52,977 nucleotides of DNA, taken from assembly GCA_025362325.1 (NCBI GenBank), contig JANYGO010000220.1:1-52977 (forward strand). Reading direction: 5' to 3'. The position numbers and the translations under genes were made by a program. The stretch comes from Cyanobacteriota bacterium. GTDB lineage: Bacteria > Cyanobacteriota > Cyanobacteriia > Cyanobacteriales > Microcoleaceae. Below, piece by piece: positions 17,265-25,449 of the stretch (the stretch's first letter is position 1; every line of letters begins with the position of its first letter). Under the pieces are notes generated by a model that saw only the letters and a program-made list of their open reading frames with translations, did not search any database and was not told where the DNA came from.

Positions 17265-18236
17265 TTACCGTGTTGTCAAAGAGGAACCAGCGGGGCATCG
17301 AAAGTTTTCTGGGTTGTTATTTTTAGGAACAATTGGTCTAGGTGGAGGTACAGTAGATGCCCCATCTGTTACGCAACTAAATGCAACGTTAGTTCTGACA
17401 TTTCCTGGGTCGTCTTTAACTTGAACTAGAAACACTGCACCTGTATAACTTCTTAATTGAGGTTTTTTAGCTTGAACCGTCATAATTACATCTTCGGTGA
17501 AATCACTTTGAGAGAAAATTTGATAGCGGTAATTTTCTTCTTCTAACTTCATTCCTATACCAATTCCCTCAAGTGTTGGAGAAAATTTTCCATGTTCGGC
17601 ATAGAAAGCTTGTTGAGCACTAAGCGCCGACCGAATATATTGTCCACTTTCATAGGCTTGTCGCGGAGTTTCTGGTTCAAATGTGTTAAGTATTTTTATT
17701 TTTGTGTTTCGAGGCAAAGCTGTAGTTGTAGAAAATTTTTGCATAAAAAGTGCACCTGTTGTAAAAGTAGTTGGTCTGGCTTCTCTCGACTTTAAACCGA
17801 TGAATTCTACGCGCATTTGACCGTTGGGAGTAAATTCAAAGATTGTTTGCCAAGTTTCGATTGCATTGGCGATTACATCTATTGCCATCGGCCGGGTAGT
17901 AGAGTTAATTCTGTATTTAAATTCATAGGCGGTTAAAGGCTCGGTTGGAGGTGCAAAAGGAAATGACCAAGTGAGTATAAATAATTGGCCTTCTGGTGTA
18001 AAAATTACTGTGACGGGAACGGATAATAGGTATTGTAACTGCCACTGTCCTACTAATTTTTCTGCTACAGTTTTGGCTGTGGGAGTGGTTTGGGTGGGGA
18101 CTGGGGCTGGTGATGTGACCGGTTGGGCGATCCTCTGCGAGGGCTTCGCTATCGCACTTACAGCAAACCGACTCGCAGACAACAGACAACAGCCAACAAT
18201 CAGCAATCTGGAAATATTTAAGTATGTTTTTTGCAT
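17265..18236 (-). CDS. Exported protein with type IV pilin-like G/H C-terminal domain
   Basis: From ATG 18236 the 323-residue product has a signal peptide (MQKTYLNISRLLIVGCCLLSA..., cleavage near residue 28). A Pro/Thr-rich linker follows, then a beta-rich domain (about 60-190) resembling small lipocalin-like domains (GQWQLQYLLSVPVTVIFTPEGQL). The C-terminal part carries SALSAQQAFYAEHGKFSP and YRYQIFSQSD, typical of cyanobacterial type IV pilin-like G/H proteins. The usual prepilin N-terminal helix is absent. A palindromic segment (about 18125-18153) encodes SAIAKPSQRIA near the signal cleavage site and looks like an in-frame repeat insertion. A secreted or periplasmic location is likely; function unknown. 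Confidence 0.6.
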   Translation of the reverse strand: MQKTYLNISRLLIVGCCLLSASRFAVSAIAKPSQRIAQPVTSPAPVPTQTTPTAKTVAEKLVGQWQLQYLLSVPVTVIFTPEGQLFILTWSFPFAPPTEPLTAYEFKYRINSTTRPMAIDVIANAIETWQTIFEFTPNGQMRVEFIGLKSREARPTTFTTGALFMQKFSTTTALPRNTKIKILNTFEPETPRQAYESGQYIRSALSAQQAFYAEHGKFSPTLEGIGIGMKLEEENYRYQIFSQSDFTEDVIMTVQAKKPQLRSYTGAVFLVQVKDDPGNVRTNVAFSCVTDGASTVPPPRPIVPKNNNPENFRCPAGSSLTTR

Positions 18237-18284
18237 AAATGTCAACCCTGACCTGCACAATCATTGTACCGCTTGCTGGCAGCA

Positions 18285-18860
18285 CTATTCTACAACATTA
18301 TTAAAAAACTCTTCCCTGAGAATCGAATAAATTTTCAGATCCCAATATCTGCCTTTGACAAATAGCTGCTGTCGCAAAATCCCTTCCAATTGCATCCCCA
18401 CTTTTTCCATCACCCTCGCCGAAGCAATATTGTTAACTTCACATCGAGCCACAATTCGATTTAGCAGCATTTCCCGAAAGCCGAATTCAATAACTGCATT
18501 GACAGCCTCGCTCATGTATCCTTCGCCCCAATATCTCCCAGAAAGTGCGTAGCCAATTTCGGCGCGGCTGTGCGTCATGCTCCATTCCACAAATCCGCAA
18601 GTTCCGATAAATTTTTTCTCAGCTTTGTGGACTATTCCCCAATCTACAAGCTCTCGTTTTTTGTACATTTTTGTCAGTGACTTGAGAAAGTATTTAGTGT
18701 CTTCGAGCGAGGTGTGAGTTGACCACATTGTATATTCTGAGACTTCGGGGTTTGAGGCATACTCAAACATATCGCTGGCATCGTTTAAAGTGATTTTTCT
18801 AAGCAGGAGCCTTTCAGTTTCTATAGTCGGTAAATTCGCTAATATATCGAGAAGGTTCAT
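18285..18860 (-). CDS. GNAT family N-acetyltransferase (RimJ/RimL type)
   Basis: This 191-residue protein belongs to the RimJ/RimL branch of GNAT acetyltransferases, which transfer acetyl from acetyl-CoA to an amine, in this branch often a protein N-terminus or small molecule. Typical elements are IETERLLLRKITLNDASDMF at residues 12-31, IGTCGFVEW, the acetyl-CoA pyrophosphate loop GYALSGRYWGEGYMSEA, and the CEVNNIASARVMEKVGMQLEG motif near the C-terminus. The start codon lies inside the first of two 23-bp direct repeats (18856-18878). The acceptor substrate cannot be predicted. Confidence 0.88.
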   Translation of the reverse strand: MNLLDILANLPTIETERLLLRKITLNDASDMFEYASNPEVSEYTMWSTHTSLEDTKYFLKSLTKMYKKRELVDWGIVHKAEKKFIGTCGFVEWSMTHSRAEIGYALSGRYWGEGYMSEAVNAVIEFGFREMLLNRIVARCEVNNIASARVMEKVGMQLEGILRQQLFVKGRYWDLKIYSILREEFFNNVVE

Positions 18861-19040
18861 TGTGAGATTGACCTATATAGCTAGTCTAAATCAATTGTAT
18901 AATTTAGGAGAAGCAAAAAATACTGCCTGTCCGAAGAGAGGAACGAAGCAATCGCCCAGATTGAGATTGCTTCGTTCCTCTCTTCGGACAGTTATGGACG
19001 GTTGTACAATTGTACAATTCATTGTGAGATTGACCTATAT
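18856..19040. mobile_element. Direct-repeat-bounded segment with a 27-bp perfect inverted repeat
   Basis: Identical 23-bp direct repeats lie at 18856-18878 and 19018-19040. Between them sits a perfect inverted repeat with 27-base arms (18927-18953 and 18965-18991) and an 11-base loop, plus a TTGTACAATTGTACAA palindrome at about 19003-19018. One arm of the inverted repeat recurs alone at 33491-33516. The layout suggests insertion or excision of a small non-autonomous element, with the left direct repeat covering the start codon of the acetyltransferase gene. There is no transposase. Confidence 0.6.
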
Positions 19041-19081
19041 TGTGATACCATTTAAAACTAAAAGCTAAAATTTACAAGCCA

Positions 19082-19972
19082 ATGGTTCGGATTAAATTTG
19101 GGCGTTTTAACTGGTTGGATAATGATGCGATCGCAGCTTGGACTTTTCTGGCCCCAGCTTTGCTGTTTCTGGGTACTTTTTTGATTTGGCCGATCGCCTA
19201 TTTATTTTACCTCAGCTTTACCAGCGGCAGCTTTACCCAGTCGGGAGTGCGTTTGATTGGTTTGAACAACTACTCGCGCCTAGTCACTAACCCGGATTTT
19301 TGGCAAATTCTCCAAAACACGATCTATTTTACTACCGCCACAGTCATTCCCAGTTTAGTAATTCCCTTGGGTTTGGCAGTTTTGCTAAATCGCTCCTTTG
19401 CTTGGCGCGGAGCTCTCCGCACCGCTTATTTTATCCCTTCGATTACCTCTTTAGTTGCCGTTGGCTTGGGTTGGCGGTGGTTGTTTCAAACCGATGGGCC
19501 GGTGAATGATATGCTAAGGGCGATCGGCTTAAATCCTATTCCTTGGCTGAGTAGCACAGTTTGGGCAATGCCAGTCCTAATTCTGCTCAGTATTTGGAAA
19601 CAATTAGGCTTTAATATGATAGTATTTTTAGCAGGATTGCAAGCAATTCCGGTAAATCGTTACGAAGCAGCAGAATTGGATGGAGCAAATCCTTGGCAGC
19701 AATTTTGGTACATCACTTTACCCGGTTTGCGGCCGACTCTAGTATTTGCTACCGTGACTACCGCTATTTTTACTCTGCGGAGTTTCGAGCAAGTTTACGT
19801 CATCACTGGCGGCGGCCCTTTGAACTCTACTAATTTGCTAGTTTATTATATTTACGAGCAAGCTTTTTCCCAATTTGATTTTGGCTATGCAGCCGCTGCG
19901 GCTACTTTCCTGATGGCCATAGCTTTGATCTTAGTTTATGTTCAGCTAAAAGTCTGGGGCGAAGATTCTTAA
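19082..19972 (+). CDS. Sugar ABC transporter permease (MalF/UgpA type)
   Basis: This 296-residue inner-membrane protein has six hydrophobic spans and the binding-protein-dependent transport permease fold. The EAA motif that docks on the ATPase is clear: YEAAELDGANPWQQFWYITLPG at about residues 197-218. The N-terminal PALLFLGTFLIWPIAYLFYLSF is typical of the MalF/UgpA/LacF family of carbohydrate permeases. No partner permease, solute-binding protein or ATPase lies next to it, so the rest of the transporter must be encoded elsewhere. The substrate is unknown. Confidence 0.9.
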   Translation: MVRIKFGRFNWLDNDAIAAWTFLAPALLFLGTFLIWPIAYLFYLSFTSGSFTQSGVRLIGLNNYSRLVTNPDFWQILQNTIYFTTATVIPSLVIPLGLAVLLNRSFAWRGALRTAYFIPSITSLVAVGLGWRWLFQTDGPVNDMLRAIGLNPIPWLSSTVWAMPVLILLSIWKQLGFNMIVFLAGLQAIPVNRYEAAELDGANPWQQFWYITLPGLRPTLVFATVTTAIFTLRSFEQVYVITGGGPLNSTNLLVYYIYEQAFSQFDFGYAAAAATFLMAIALILVYVQLKVWGEDS

Positions 19973-19976
19973 TTTG

Positions 19977-20150
19977 GTAGGGACACAGCTATTGGTGTCA
20001 AGTTAAGACTAAAATCCATCACAAATCTCGCTTCTAGCTTAGTCTAGATCCCCCTCGCATCCCCCGAAAGCAAGGGGGACTTTGAAGCTCTTGTCCGCCC
20101 CTTTTTAAGGGGGGTTAGGGGGGATCGAGAGGCTCATGTTAAGCGACAAA
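19977..20150. repeat. MITE-like repeat, divergent copy of the element at 35558-35775
   Basis: The gap after the permease begins GTAGGGACACAGCTATTGGTGT and then shares the internal order of the 35558-35775 element: TGTCAAGTTAA, a CTTAGTCTAGATC word, C-rich CCCCCTCGCATCCCCC and G-rich AGGGGGGTTAGGGGGGATC tracts that can pair, and a TTAAG-type word near the end. The right terminal repeat is missing. It resembles a decayed non-autonomous element. Confidence 0.5.
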
Positions 20151-20207
20151 ATATTGGTAACTTTTGATGTTAATACAAATAAAATATGCAATTAACTGGA
20201 TTCCCAA

Positions 20208-20825
20208 TTAGGAATCCCCAATTTTATATTCCATGTGCTCTGCTGTTTGTGCGGCTTGCGCTGCACCCAAAAGCTTGCCGACAACATACAAAGACATATC
20301 AATTCCCGCAGCAATTCCCCCTGAAGTGATGATTTTGCCGTTATCCACAAATCGCTCATTTTCAACAACAGTTGTATTGGGAGCTAATTCTCTCAATAAC
20401 TCCAATGCGTGATGGTGTGTAGTTGCTGCCAAACCTTCCAACAAGCCAGCTTTTGCCAAAAGCAGCGAACCCGTACAGACAGAAATCACTAATTCTGCTG
20501 TTTGCGAACAATCTTTTATCCAGTTAATAACTACTGAATTATCGATTAACTTTCTCGTACCTTGTCCTCCCGGTACAATTAAAATATCGGGGCGCGCACA
20601 ATCGGCAATGGTGCAGTCGGGATTTATGCTCAAACCGTTACGAGCGTTGACAGCGCCGGGATGTTCGGCTACTGTAGAGACTGCAAAAGGACGCGCGGCG
20701 AAGCTATCCCGTAGGGAATAGCCCTTATTTAATTCTGATGTCACTGAAAACACTTCAAAAGGCCCGGCAAAGTCCAGTACCTCGACATCATCGAACATCA
20801 AAATAGCTACGTTTCTAGTTGGCAT
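20208..20825 (-). CDS. DJ-1/PfpI family protein (class I glutamine amidotransferase-like)
   Basis: This 205-residue protein belongs to the DJ-1/PfpI superfamily, the branch related to the N-terminal domain of GlxA/FtrA regulators and to isonitrile hydratase. The nucleophile is C117 in LVISVCTGSLLLAKAGLL, with the following ATTHHHALELL supplying histidines. NVAILMFDDVEVLDFAGPFEVF at residues 5-26 is diagnostic. No AraC domain follows, so it is a stand-alone enzyme-like domain. Residues about 37-45 (YSLRDSFAA) are encoded by a CCCTACGGGATAGCTTCGC palindromic segment and look like an in-frame repeat insertion. Function unknown. Confidence 0.88.
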   Translation of the reverse strand: MPTRNVAILMFDDVEVLDFAGPFEVFSVTSELNKGYSLRDSFAARPFAVSTVAEHPGAVNARNGLSINPDCTIADCARPDILIVPGGQGTRKLIDNSVVINWIKDCSQTAELVISVCTGSLLLAKAGLLEGLAATTHHHALELLRELAPNTTVVENERFVDNGKIITSGGIAAGIDMSLYVVGKLLGAAQAAQTAEHMEYKIGDS

Positions 20826-20882
20826 AAAACATACTTCTGGTAGAGACCCAAAATATCAGCGATTTGTTATCGTGGAAAAAGT

Positions 20883-21269
20883 ATGACTAAAATTATTCAA
20901 GCTATGCCGAAAATTCTTCGCCATCGCGTCATAAAAATCTGTCTCGTCTGTTTTGCTAGCGCGTTAGCAATTGCTGTTTCGCCAATTTATACGCCCGCTC
21001 TATCGACCAGTCAATTAGAGTTTCGGATTACTCAATTAGAAAGTCAAATTTCCGAACTCCGGGGACAAATCAACAGCTTGCAGTCTCAAGGTTCGCGAGT
21101 CGCGCGACCTGTGTCTCCGAACCGCCCGGGTGCTGGTCGGACAAATCCTAGAATGCTTTCGGGAGACCCGATGTTTGACAATTTAGCAACTTTGGCAATT
21201 GAAACTAAGCAGGATGTGATCAAAATTCAAGAGCGGTTGTCTAAGCTAGAAGCTTCTAGAAGTCGTTAG
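20883..21269 (+). CDS. Small exported or membrane-anchored coiled-coil protein
   Basis: This 128-residue protein is unrecognised. It has a basic N-terminus (MTKIIQAMPKILRHRVIK), one hydrophobic segment at about residues 20-38 that could be a signal peptide or anchor, and a heptad pattern STSQLEFRITQLESQISELRGQINSL (about 44-70) predicting a coiled coil. A Pro/Arg-rich linker and a C-terminal amphipathic helix (LAIETKQDVIKIQERLSKLE) follow. It is divergent from the PfpI-like gene, 57 bases away. A periplasmic coiled-coil protein is the most that can be said. Confidence 0.6.
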   Translation: MTKIIQAMPKILRHRVIKICLVCFASALAIAVSPIYTPALSTSQLEFRITQLESQISELRGQINSLQSQGSRVARPVSPNRPGAGRTNPRMLSGDPMFDNLATLAIETKQDVIKIQERLSKLEASRSR

Positions 21270-21410
21270 TCATTAGTCATTAGTCATTAGTCATTAGGAA
21301 GAAGGAAGAAGGAAGAAGGAAGTCGGAAGAAGGAAGAAGGAAAAATTATCCTACTCGCCCACTCGCCCACTCTCCCACTCCCCCACTCCCCCCTTCTCCC
21401 CCTCTCTGAC
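21270..21410. repeat. Short tandem repeats (CATTAGT, GGAAGAA, CCCACTC)
   Basis: Directly after the coiled-coil gene stop come four TTAGTCA heptamers, then GGAAGAA heptamers repeated about eight times with one break, then CTCGCCCACTC-type words. These are three different short tandem repeat arrays side by side, an STRR-type block. Confidence 0.75.
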
Positions 21411-21456
21411 TTTGAGGTGCCCAAAAGCAGGGTCTGCTAAAAGTCAAGTTGCAGAA

Positions 21457-21603
21457 CTATTCAATGATATGGAAATAATAGGCTGCAACCACAAAATTGA
21501 TACCTAACAGCAACAGAAACCAGCCTGCGCGAAAGGTGTAAGGGAATTTGCCCGTTTTCATCACGGAGTCGGATTTTAATTGGTTCTTTGCTATCTCTGC
21601 CAT
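21457..21603 (-). CDS. psaX: Photosystem I subunit PsaX-like small membrane protein
   Basis: This short 48-residue gene encodes a single-span protein. Residues 19-44 read KFPYTFRAGWFLLLLGINF followed by VVAAYYF, which closely follows the pattern I recall for the photosystem I subunit PsaX of Thermosynechococcus (a Y-x-F-R-x-x-W-x-x-LLL-x-INF-x-VAAYYF core). PsaX is a peripheral one-helix subunit at the edge of the PSI core in the thylakoid membrane, with one chlorophyll contact. The ATG at 21603 gives a polar 18-residue N-terminus before the helix. It is monocistronic, upstream of an STRR block. Small size makes it easy to miss. Confidence 0.82.
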   Translation of the reverse strand: MAEIAKNQLKSDSVMKTGKFPYTFRAGWFLLLLGINFVVAAYYFHIIE

Positions 21604-21728
21604 AATTCAAGCTCCTAATTCACAAGTCACTGTATTTACAAATAGCAGAGAGCGTCGCACATCAGCACAATCCTTTAGTGTTATTTTTTGTAACTAGGAG
21701 TTTATACCGAGTTGAATAGAGATTGATT

Positions 21729-22688
21729 TCAATCGATCGCTCCTGCGTGGTATGAACTGCGGACTAGAGGCCCCGATCGCACGCGGTCAAACCCCATGTC
21801 GCGGGCGATCGACCCGAAACGGTCAAATTCGGCTGGCGTCCAGTATTTGCGCACTGGGAGGTGTTCTAGAGATGGTCTCATGTATTGACCGAGGGTGAGC
21901 CGATCGCACTTGGCATCCCGCAAATCGACCATCGCTGCGACAACCTCGGCCTCTGTTTCCCCGTGCCCCAGCATCAAACCGGATTTGGTGGGAATTGTTG
22001 GGTCATATTGCTTGACAATGCGCAGAACGTCGATCGAGCGATCGTACTTAGCCCCCCGGCGCACCGGCCCCTGCAAGCGGCGCACCGTCTCAATATTGTG
22101 GTTGTAACAAGCCGGTTTCGCCTCTACCACCGTGCGAATTCGCTCTCGCTGCAACTGATCCTCTGGGGCGGGCACGGGGGCACCGCCCCTACTTGCGATT
22201 CCTCCCCAAAAATCTGGCGTCAGTACCTCAACTTCAGTATCGGGGTTTAAGCGGCGGATTTGGGCGATCGTCAGCGCAAACCAACCCGCGCCCCCATCCG
22301 GCAAATCGTCCCTCGCCACCGAAGTCAGCACCGCATAGCGCAAACCCAACAACTGCACCGCCTCGGCTACCTTCTGCGGTTCCTCCGGGTCGAGGGGCAT
22401 CGGAGAATGACCTTTATCTACTTGACAAAAAGCACAGGCGCGGGTGCAAGTCGGCCCCATCAACAAAAAAGTCGCCGTTTTTTGGGCGTAGCACTCGCCC
22501 CGGTTGGGACATCTGCCTTCCTCGCAAATCGTGTGAATTTGCCGCTGTTTAATAATTTTTTGCACTTCGGAGAGTTCGCTAGCTTTGCCAATGGGCCGTC
22601 GCAGCCAATCCGGCATCGCCTCGATTTCTCCCCGCATTTGGGCGGCAGTTGCTTTGACAGTAGGAGTTTGAGGAGTTTGGGGCGACAT
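21729..22688 (-). CDS. lipA: Lipoyl synthase LipA with an in-frame repeat insertion
   Basis: LipA inserts two sulfurs into protein-bound octanoyl groups, making lipoyl cofactors. From ATG 22688 the protein has 319 residues. The auxiliary cluster cysteines are C55, C60 and C66 ([12 protein letters not shown]), and the radical SAM cluster is C81, C85, C88 (CTRACAFC). Downstream YNHNIETV and [13 protein letters not shown] are family signatures, and a late serine in [12 protein letters not shown] fits the auxiliary cluster ligand. Residues about 165-185, between VLTPDFWG and TVVEAKP, are extra relative to ordinary LipA and include SRGGAPVPA encoded by a 27-nt repeat (22166-22192). An upstream in-frame ATG at 22736 is less likely. 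Confidence 0.92.
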   Translation of the reverse strand: MSPQTPQTPTVKATAAQMRGEIEAMPDWLRRPIGKASELSEVQKIIKQRQIHTICEEGRCPNRGECYAQKTATFLLMGPTCTRACAFCQVDKGHSPMPLDPEEPQKVAEAVQLLGLRYAVLTSVARDDLPDGGAGWFALTIAQIRRLNPDTEVEVLTPDFWGGIASRGGAPVPAPEDQLQRERIRTVVEAKPACYNHNIETVRRLQGPVRRGAKYDRSIDVLRIVKQYDPTIPTKSGLMLGHGETEAEVVAAMVDLRDAKCDRLTLGQYMRPSLEHLPVRKYWTPAEFDRFGSIARDMGFDRVRSGPLVRSSYHAGAID

Positions 22689-22736
22689 AAGATCGAGTAG
22701 GAGCGAGTTAATATATTCGATCGTATCCGAAATCAA

Positions 22737-23279
22737 AGTCCCTCAACTTGTAGCAGCCTGGCGCGCAATCAGAATCGCGCTGGCGTTGCAGCAAAACTCA
22801 ACTTGCGCAGAATTCTAGGTAGAATTCTCTTAGAGATATACTGAAGGTTGCAAATCACAAGACCACACGGTTCGCGGCTTTCCTCAGAGACTTCAGTCCT
22901 TCCTAGGAAAGCGACTCCGGGGACTTTAGTCCCGGTAGTCTGCGATCTATAATCTAGAGGCGACTAAGTAAATCTGTCTGCGTGACGAACCATCCTCGTA
23001 CGGAGAAATTCCGGCCACTTAGTACACACATTGAAGCGTAAAACAACAAGAGCAAGTAACAGCAGGATGGGGATCGTACCGAACTGGTGAAAGCGATAAT
23101 CGACCCAGAAAGCATTTGAAAAGGATAACGTCAGCGCGATTGCAGCATCGAAAGATAGTTGTTTTGAGCGAAAACGAGGCACTTTGACAATGCCTTTGAA
23201 GATTGGTTTCTGATCTATTCAAAAATCTCAGTGGCCCCGGCCCTGAGACCGTCAACACTCATTACTGAAGGAGTCAGTC
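22737..23279. other. 543-base gap with hairpins, no supported gene
   Basis: The region between lipA and the divergent response regulator contains CTTTCCTCAGAGACTTCAGT and GGGGACTTTAGTCCC inverted words at about 22878-22945, similar to the AGGACTTTAGTCCT word at 29123-29200. Two minus-strand frames of about 70-80 codons exist at 22964-23258 but overlap each other, show no family likeness and lack ribosome binding sites. The rest should hold the promoter and leader of the response regulator gene. Confidence 0.5.
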
Positions 23280-23837
23280 GTGGCTGGTCAAAAAATCTTG
23301 GTAATTGATGACAGTAAAGTCATCCGGGTTCGAGTTCGAGAGATGTTACCTCAAGGTAACTTTGAAGTTCTAGAAGCAAAAGACGGCGAAGAGGGACTCA
23401 AACTGATCCGCCAAGCCCGTCCGAATCTAATTATGTTAGATTTCCTACTGCCGAAAGTCAGCGGTTGGGAAGTTTATCAAAAAGTGCAAGCCCATCCCGA
23501 GCTTTCCAAGATACCTTTGGTGATCATGTCGGGCCGCGAAGAAGAGGTGATGGAGAAAATTCCGAAACCCTTCGAGAAGCATTTTTTTGCATTCATCGCC
23601 AAGCCTTTTGAGAAGAAGCAGCTAACCGAGGCGATCAAATCGGCGATGGTGCTAGCCAAAAAGAAACCAGTACCAGAAGCCCCAGCCGCCGCTGCTGCTG
23701 CACCCAGCTCTGGAGCGGGTGGCGCCGACATTCAGGCGATGACTCAGCAAATGGCGAAAATGCAAGCGGAAATTGATGCACTCAAAAAACAAATGAGTCA
23801 GGTGATTACGATCATCAAGCAGATGAAAGCGAAATAA
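23280..23837 (+). CDS. Response regulator receiver protein with C-terminal coiled coil
   Basis: Residues 1-120 form a CheY-like receiver: acidic pocket D10-D11, phosphoacceptor D54 in IMLDFLLPKVSGWEV, S84 in VIMSG and K108 in IAKPF. About 12 extra residues (EEVMEKIPKPFEKHF) sit before the conserved Lys. An Ala/Pro linker (about 130-148) follows and then a heptad helix MTQQMAKMQAEIDALKKQMS (about 155-185) with no DNA-binding domain, so output is presumably by protein contact or oligomerisation. The start is GTG, supported by AAGGAG about seven bases upstream. No histidine kinase is adjacent; it could belong to a motility or gliding pathway, but this is inference. Confidence 0.88.
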   Translation: MAGQKILVIDDSKVIRVRVREMLPQGNFEVLEAKDGEEGLKLIRQARPNLIMLDFLLPKVSGWEVYQKVQAHPELSKIPLVIMSGREEEVMEKIPKPFEKHFFAFIAKPFEKKQLTEAIKSAMVLAKKKPVPEAPAAAAAAPSSGAGGADIQAMTQQMAKMQAEIDALKKQMSQVITIIKQMKAK

Positions 23838-24227
23838 TTCTGCTGTCTTTAGAAGGCACTTATAGCCTTTCAAGCGAAAGATCAGGTACGCGAACGGCAT
23901 AGGGCTCCGTGGCCTCCGTGGCCTCCGTGGGCATAGGGCTCCGTGGGCTATCCTCACCACGCTTGAGAACCGCTATACACTGTGAAACTCGATTGCTTTG
24001 TCTCAATGAGTTCCCTTCCTTGTATCCGCAGTTTTTTGCTAATTTTGTTGAGCGAGTGCTATCAGCCAACAGCCTGCAACGGGTTTCTCACAATTCCAGT
24101 GAGAAAATCAATTAAAAGTTAAAAATCAAACCAGGGAGGAAATCTATTATTAATCTGTATTAGGATTCTTAAGTGCCGCTCCTCCCACACTCAATTATCA
24201 ACTCCTCGGTCTCATTTTTTGTGGTTA
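23838..24227. other. 390-base gap with CTCCGTGG repeats
   Basis: Between the response regulator and the PfkB kinase gene there is a short tandem cluster of GGCCTCCGTGG and GGGCTCCGTGG words at about 23905-23950, and otherwise nothing recognisable. No coding region longer than about 65 codons with a family likeness was seen. Confidence 0.5.
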
Positions 24228-25319
24228 ATGACTAACGACTATTCCGATTTTTTGCCTCAACTCCGTGCCTCAACAGAGCAATTATTGAAAACGTTAGACT
24301 GCTTCGATCGAGCGCAGGTATTAGCGCTCGGAGATTTGACCTTGGACGAGTTTATTACCGGACAAGTAGAGCGAATTTCCCGCGAAGCACCTGTGTTGAT
24401 TTTGCGCTACGAAAATACTCGGCAAGTACCCGGAGGCGGCGCAAATGCTGTCTACAATTTAGCCAAACTTGGAGGCAAAGTCAAAGTGGCTGGTTTGGTA
24501 GGAAAAGATGACCAGGGAAAGGCTTTGTGCGGTATTTTTGAGGCTGCGGGAATTGATACTGGTGGGATTTTAATCGATTCGCAGCGTCCAACTGTTACCA
24601 AAACTCGCATTTCCGGGCACGCGCGGCAGTCGGTGACTCAGCAAATTGTCCGAGTCGATCGCAAATCTGATGAGTTGCCGGATTTAGAGTTGCAGTTGCA
24701 ATTGGCAGACTACATCCGGCAGCAAATCCCGACAGTAGATGCCGTGGTTTGTTCAGACTACGGCGACGGAGTTTTGACTAATTTGGCGATCGAATCGGCG
24801 GTGGTTCCGGGCAAAACAATTGTAGACGCTCAAACAGATTTGCAGCGATATTCTGGAGCGATGCTGTTTACTCCCAACTTACCGGAAGCCGAGCAAGCAG
24901 TCGGATATGCTATCAAAAATTCTCAGACTTTAATGCAAGCGGGACGCGATTTGTTGAACTTAACTCAAGCTCAAAAAATCTTGATTACTCGCGGCGAAGA
25001 AGGGATGAGTTTGTTTGAAAGAGTGAACGGCCAAGCTATTAAAAATTCACCTTCTCCAACCTCGACTTGCGAACAGGGAGAATTTGCCATTCAAAGCTGG
25101 GACATTCCCCCTTTTAACAAGACTGATGTATTCGACGTAACCGGTGCTGGAGATACAGTTGTAGCAGCAATGACTTTAGCTTTATGCGTCGGTGCATCGG
25201 GTTGGGAAGCGGCAGTTTTGGGCAATTTGGCAGCTAGCATTGTCGTGCGTCAATTCGGTACGGCGACGACGACAGTGGAGGAGATGAAAGAAGCTTTGAA
25301 AACGATGGTTTATGAGTAG
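24228..25319 (+). CDS. PfkB family sugar kinase, RfaE/HldE kinase-domain type
   Basis: This 363-residue protein is a ribokinase-like (PfkB) kinase most similar to the heptose 7-phosphate kinase domain of RfaE/HldE. The N-terminal signature is PGGGANAVYNLAKLGGKVKV (about residues 70-89) and the catalytic signature DVTGAGDTVVAAM (about 303-315) has the anion hole and base GAGD. VVCSDYGDGVL in the middle is typical of HldE. There is no nucleotidyltransferase domain, as in split-gene systems. The ATG at 24228 is preferred to an upstream TTG. It may phosphorylate a heptose or related sugar for surface polysaccharide; other heptose genes are not in the window. Confidence 0.82.
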   Translation: MTNDYSDFLPQLRASTEQLLKTLDCFDRAQVLALGDLTLDEFITGQVERISREAPVLILRYENTRQVPGGGANAVYNLAKLGGKVKVAGLVGKDDQGKALCGIFEAAGIDTGGILIDSQRPTVTKTRISGHARQSVTQQIVRVDRKSDELPDLELQLQLADYIRQQIPTVDAVVCSDYGDGVLTNLAIESAVVPGKTIVDAQTDLQRYSGAMLFTPNLPEAEQAVGYAIKNSQTLMQAGRDLLNLTQAQKILITRGEEGMSLFERVNGQAIKNSPSPTSTCEQGEFAIQSWDIPPFNKTDVFDVTGAGDTVVAAMTLALCVGASGWEAAVLGNLAASIVVRQFGTATTTVEEMKEALKTMVYE

Positions 25320-25448
25320 TTATTGGTAATTTGTAATTTGTAATTTGTAATTGGTGATTGGTAATTTGGTAATTGGTAATTGGTAATTGGTCATTTATTC
25401 CAAATGCCCAATGCCCAATGCCCAATTCCCAATGCCCAATTCCCAATA
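25320..25448. repeat. STRR block (GTAATTT and CCCAATG/CCCAATT)
   Basis: The convergent gap between the kinase and capA holds about eight GTAATTTG/GTAATTGG words followed by at least six CCCAATG or CCCAATT heptamers. The two arrays are complementary in style (TTGGTAATTGG against CCAATTCCC), so transcripts from either side could fold into AT-rich hairpins. Confidence 0.75.
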
Positions 25449-25449
25449 A

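Noticed and set aside
22964..23258. Two overlapping minus-strand frames of 72 and 79 codons
   Set aside because: They overlap each other in different frames, lack ribosome binding sites, and occupy the response regulator's promoter region.
24228..25319. Bifunctional HldE
   Set aside because: Only the kinase half is present; the nucleotidyltransferase domain with its HxGH motif is missing.
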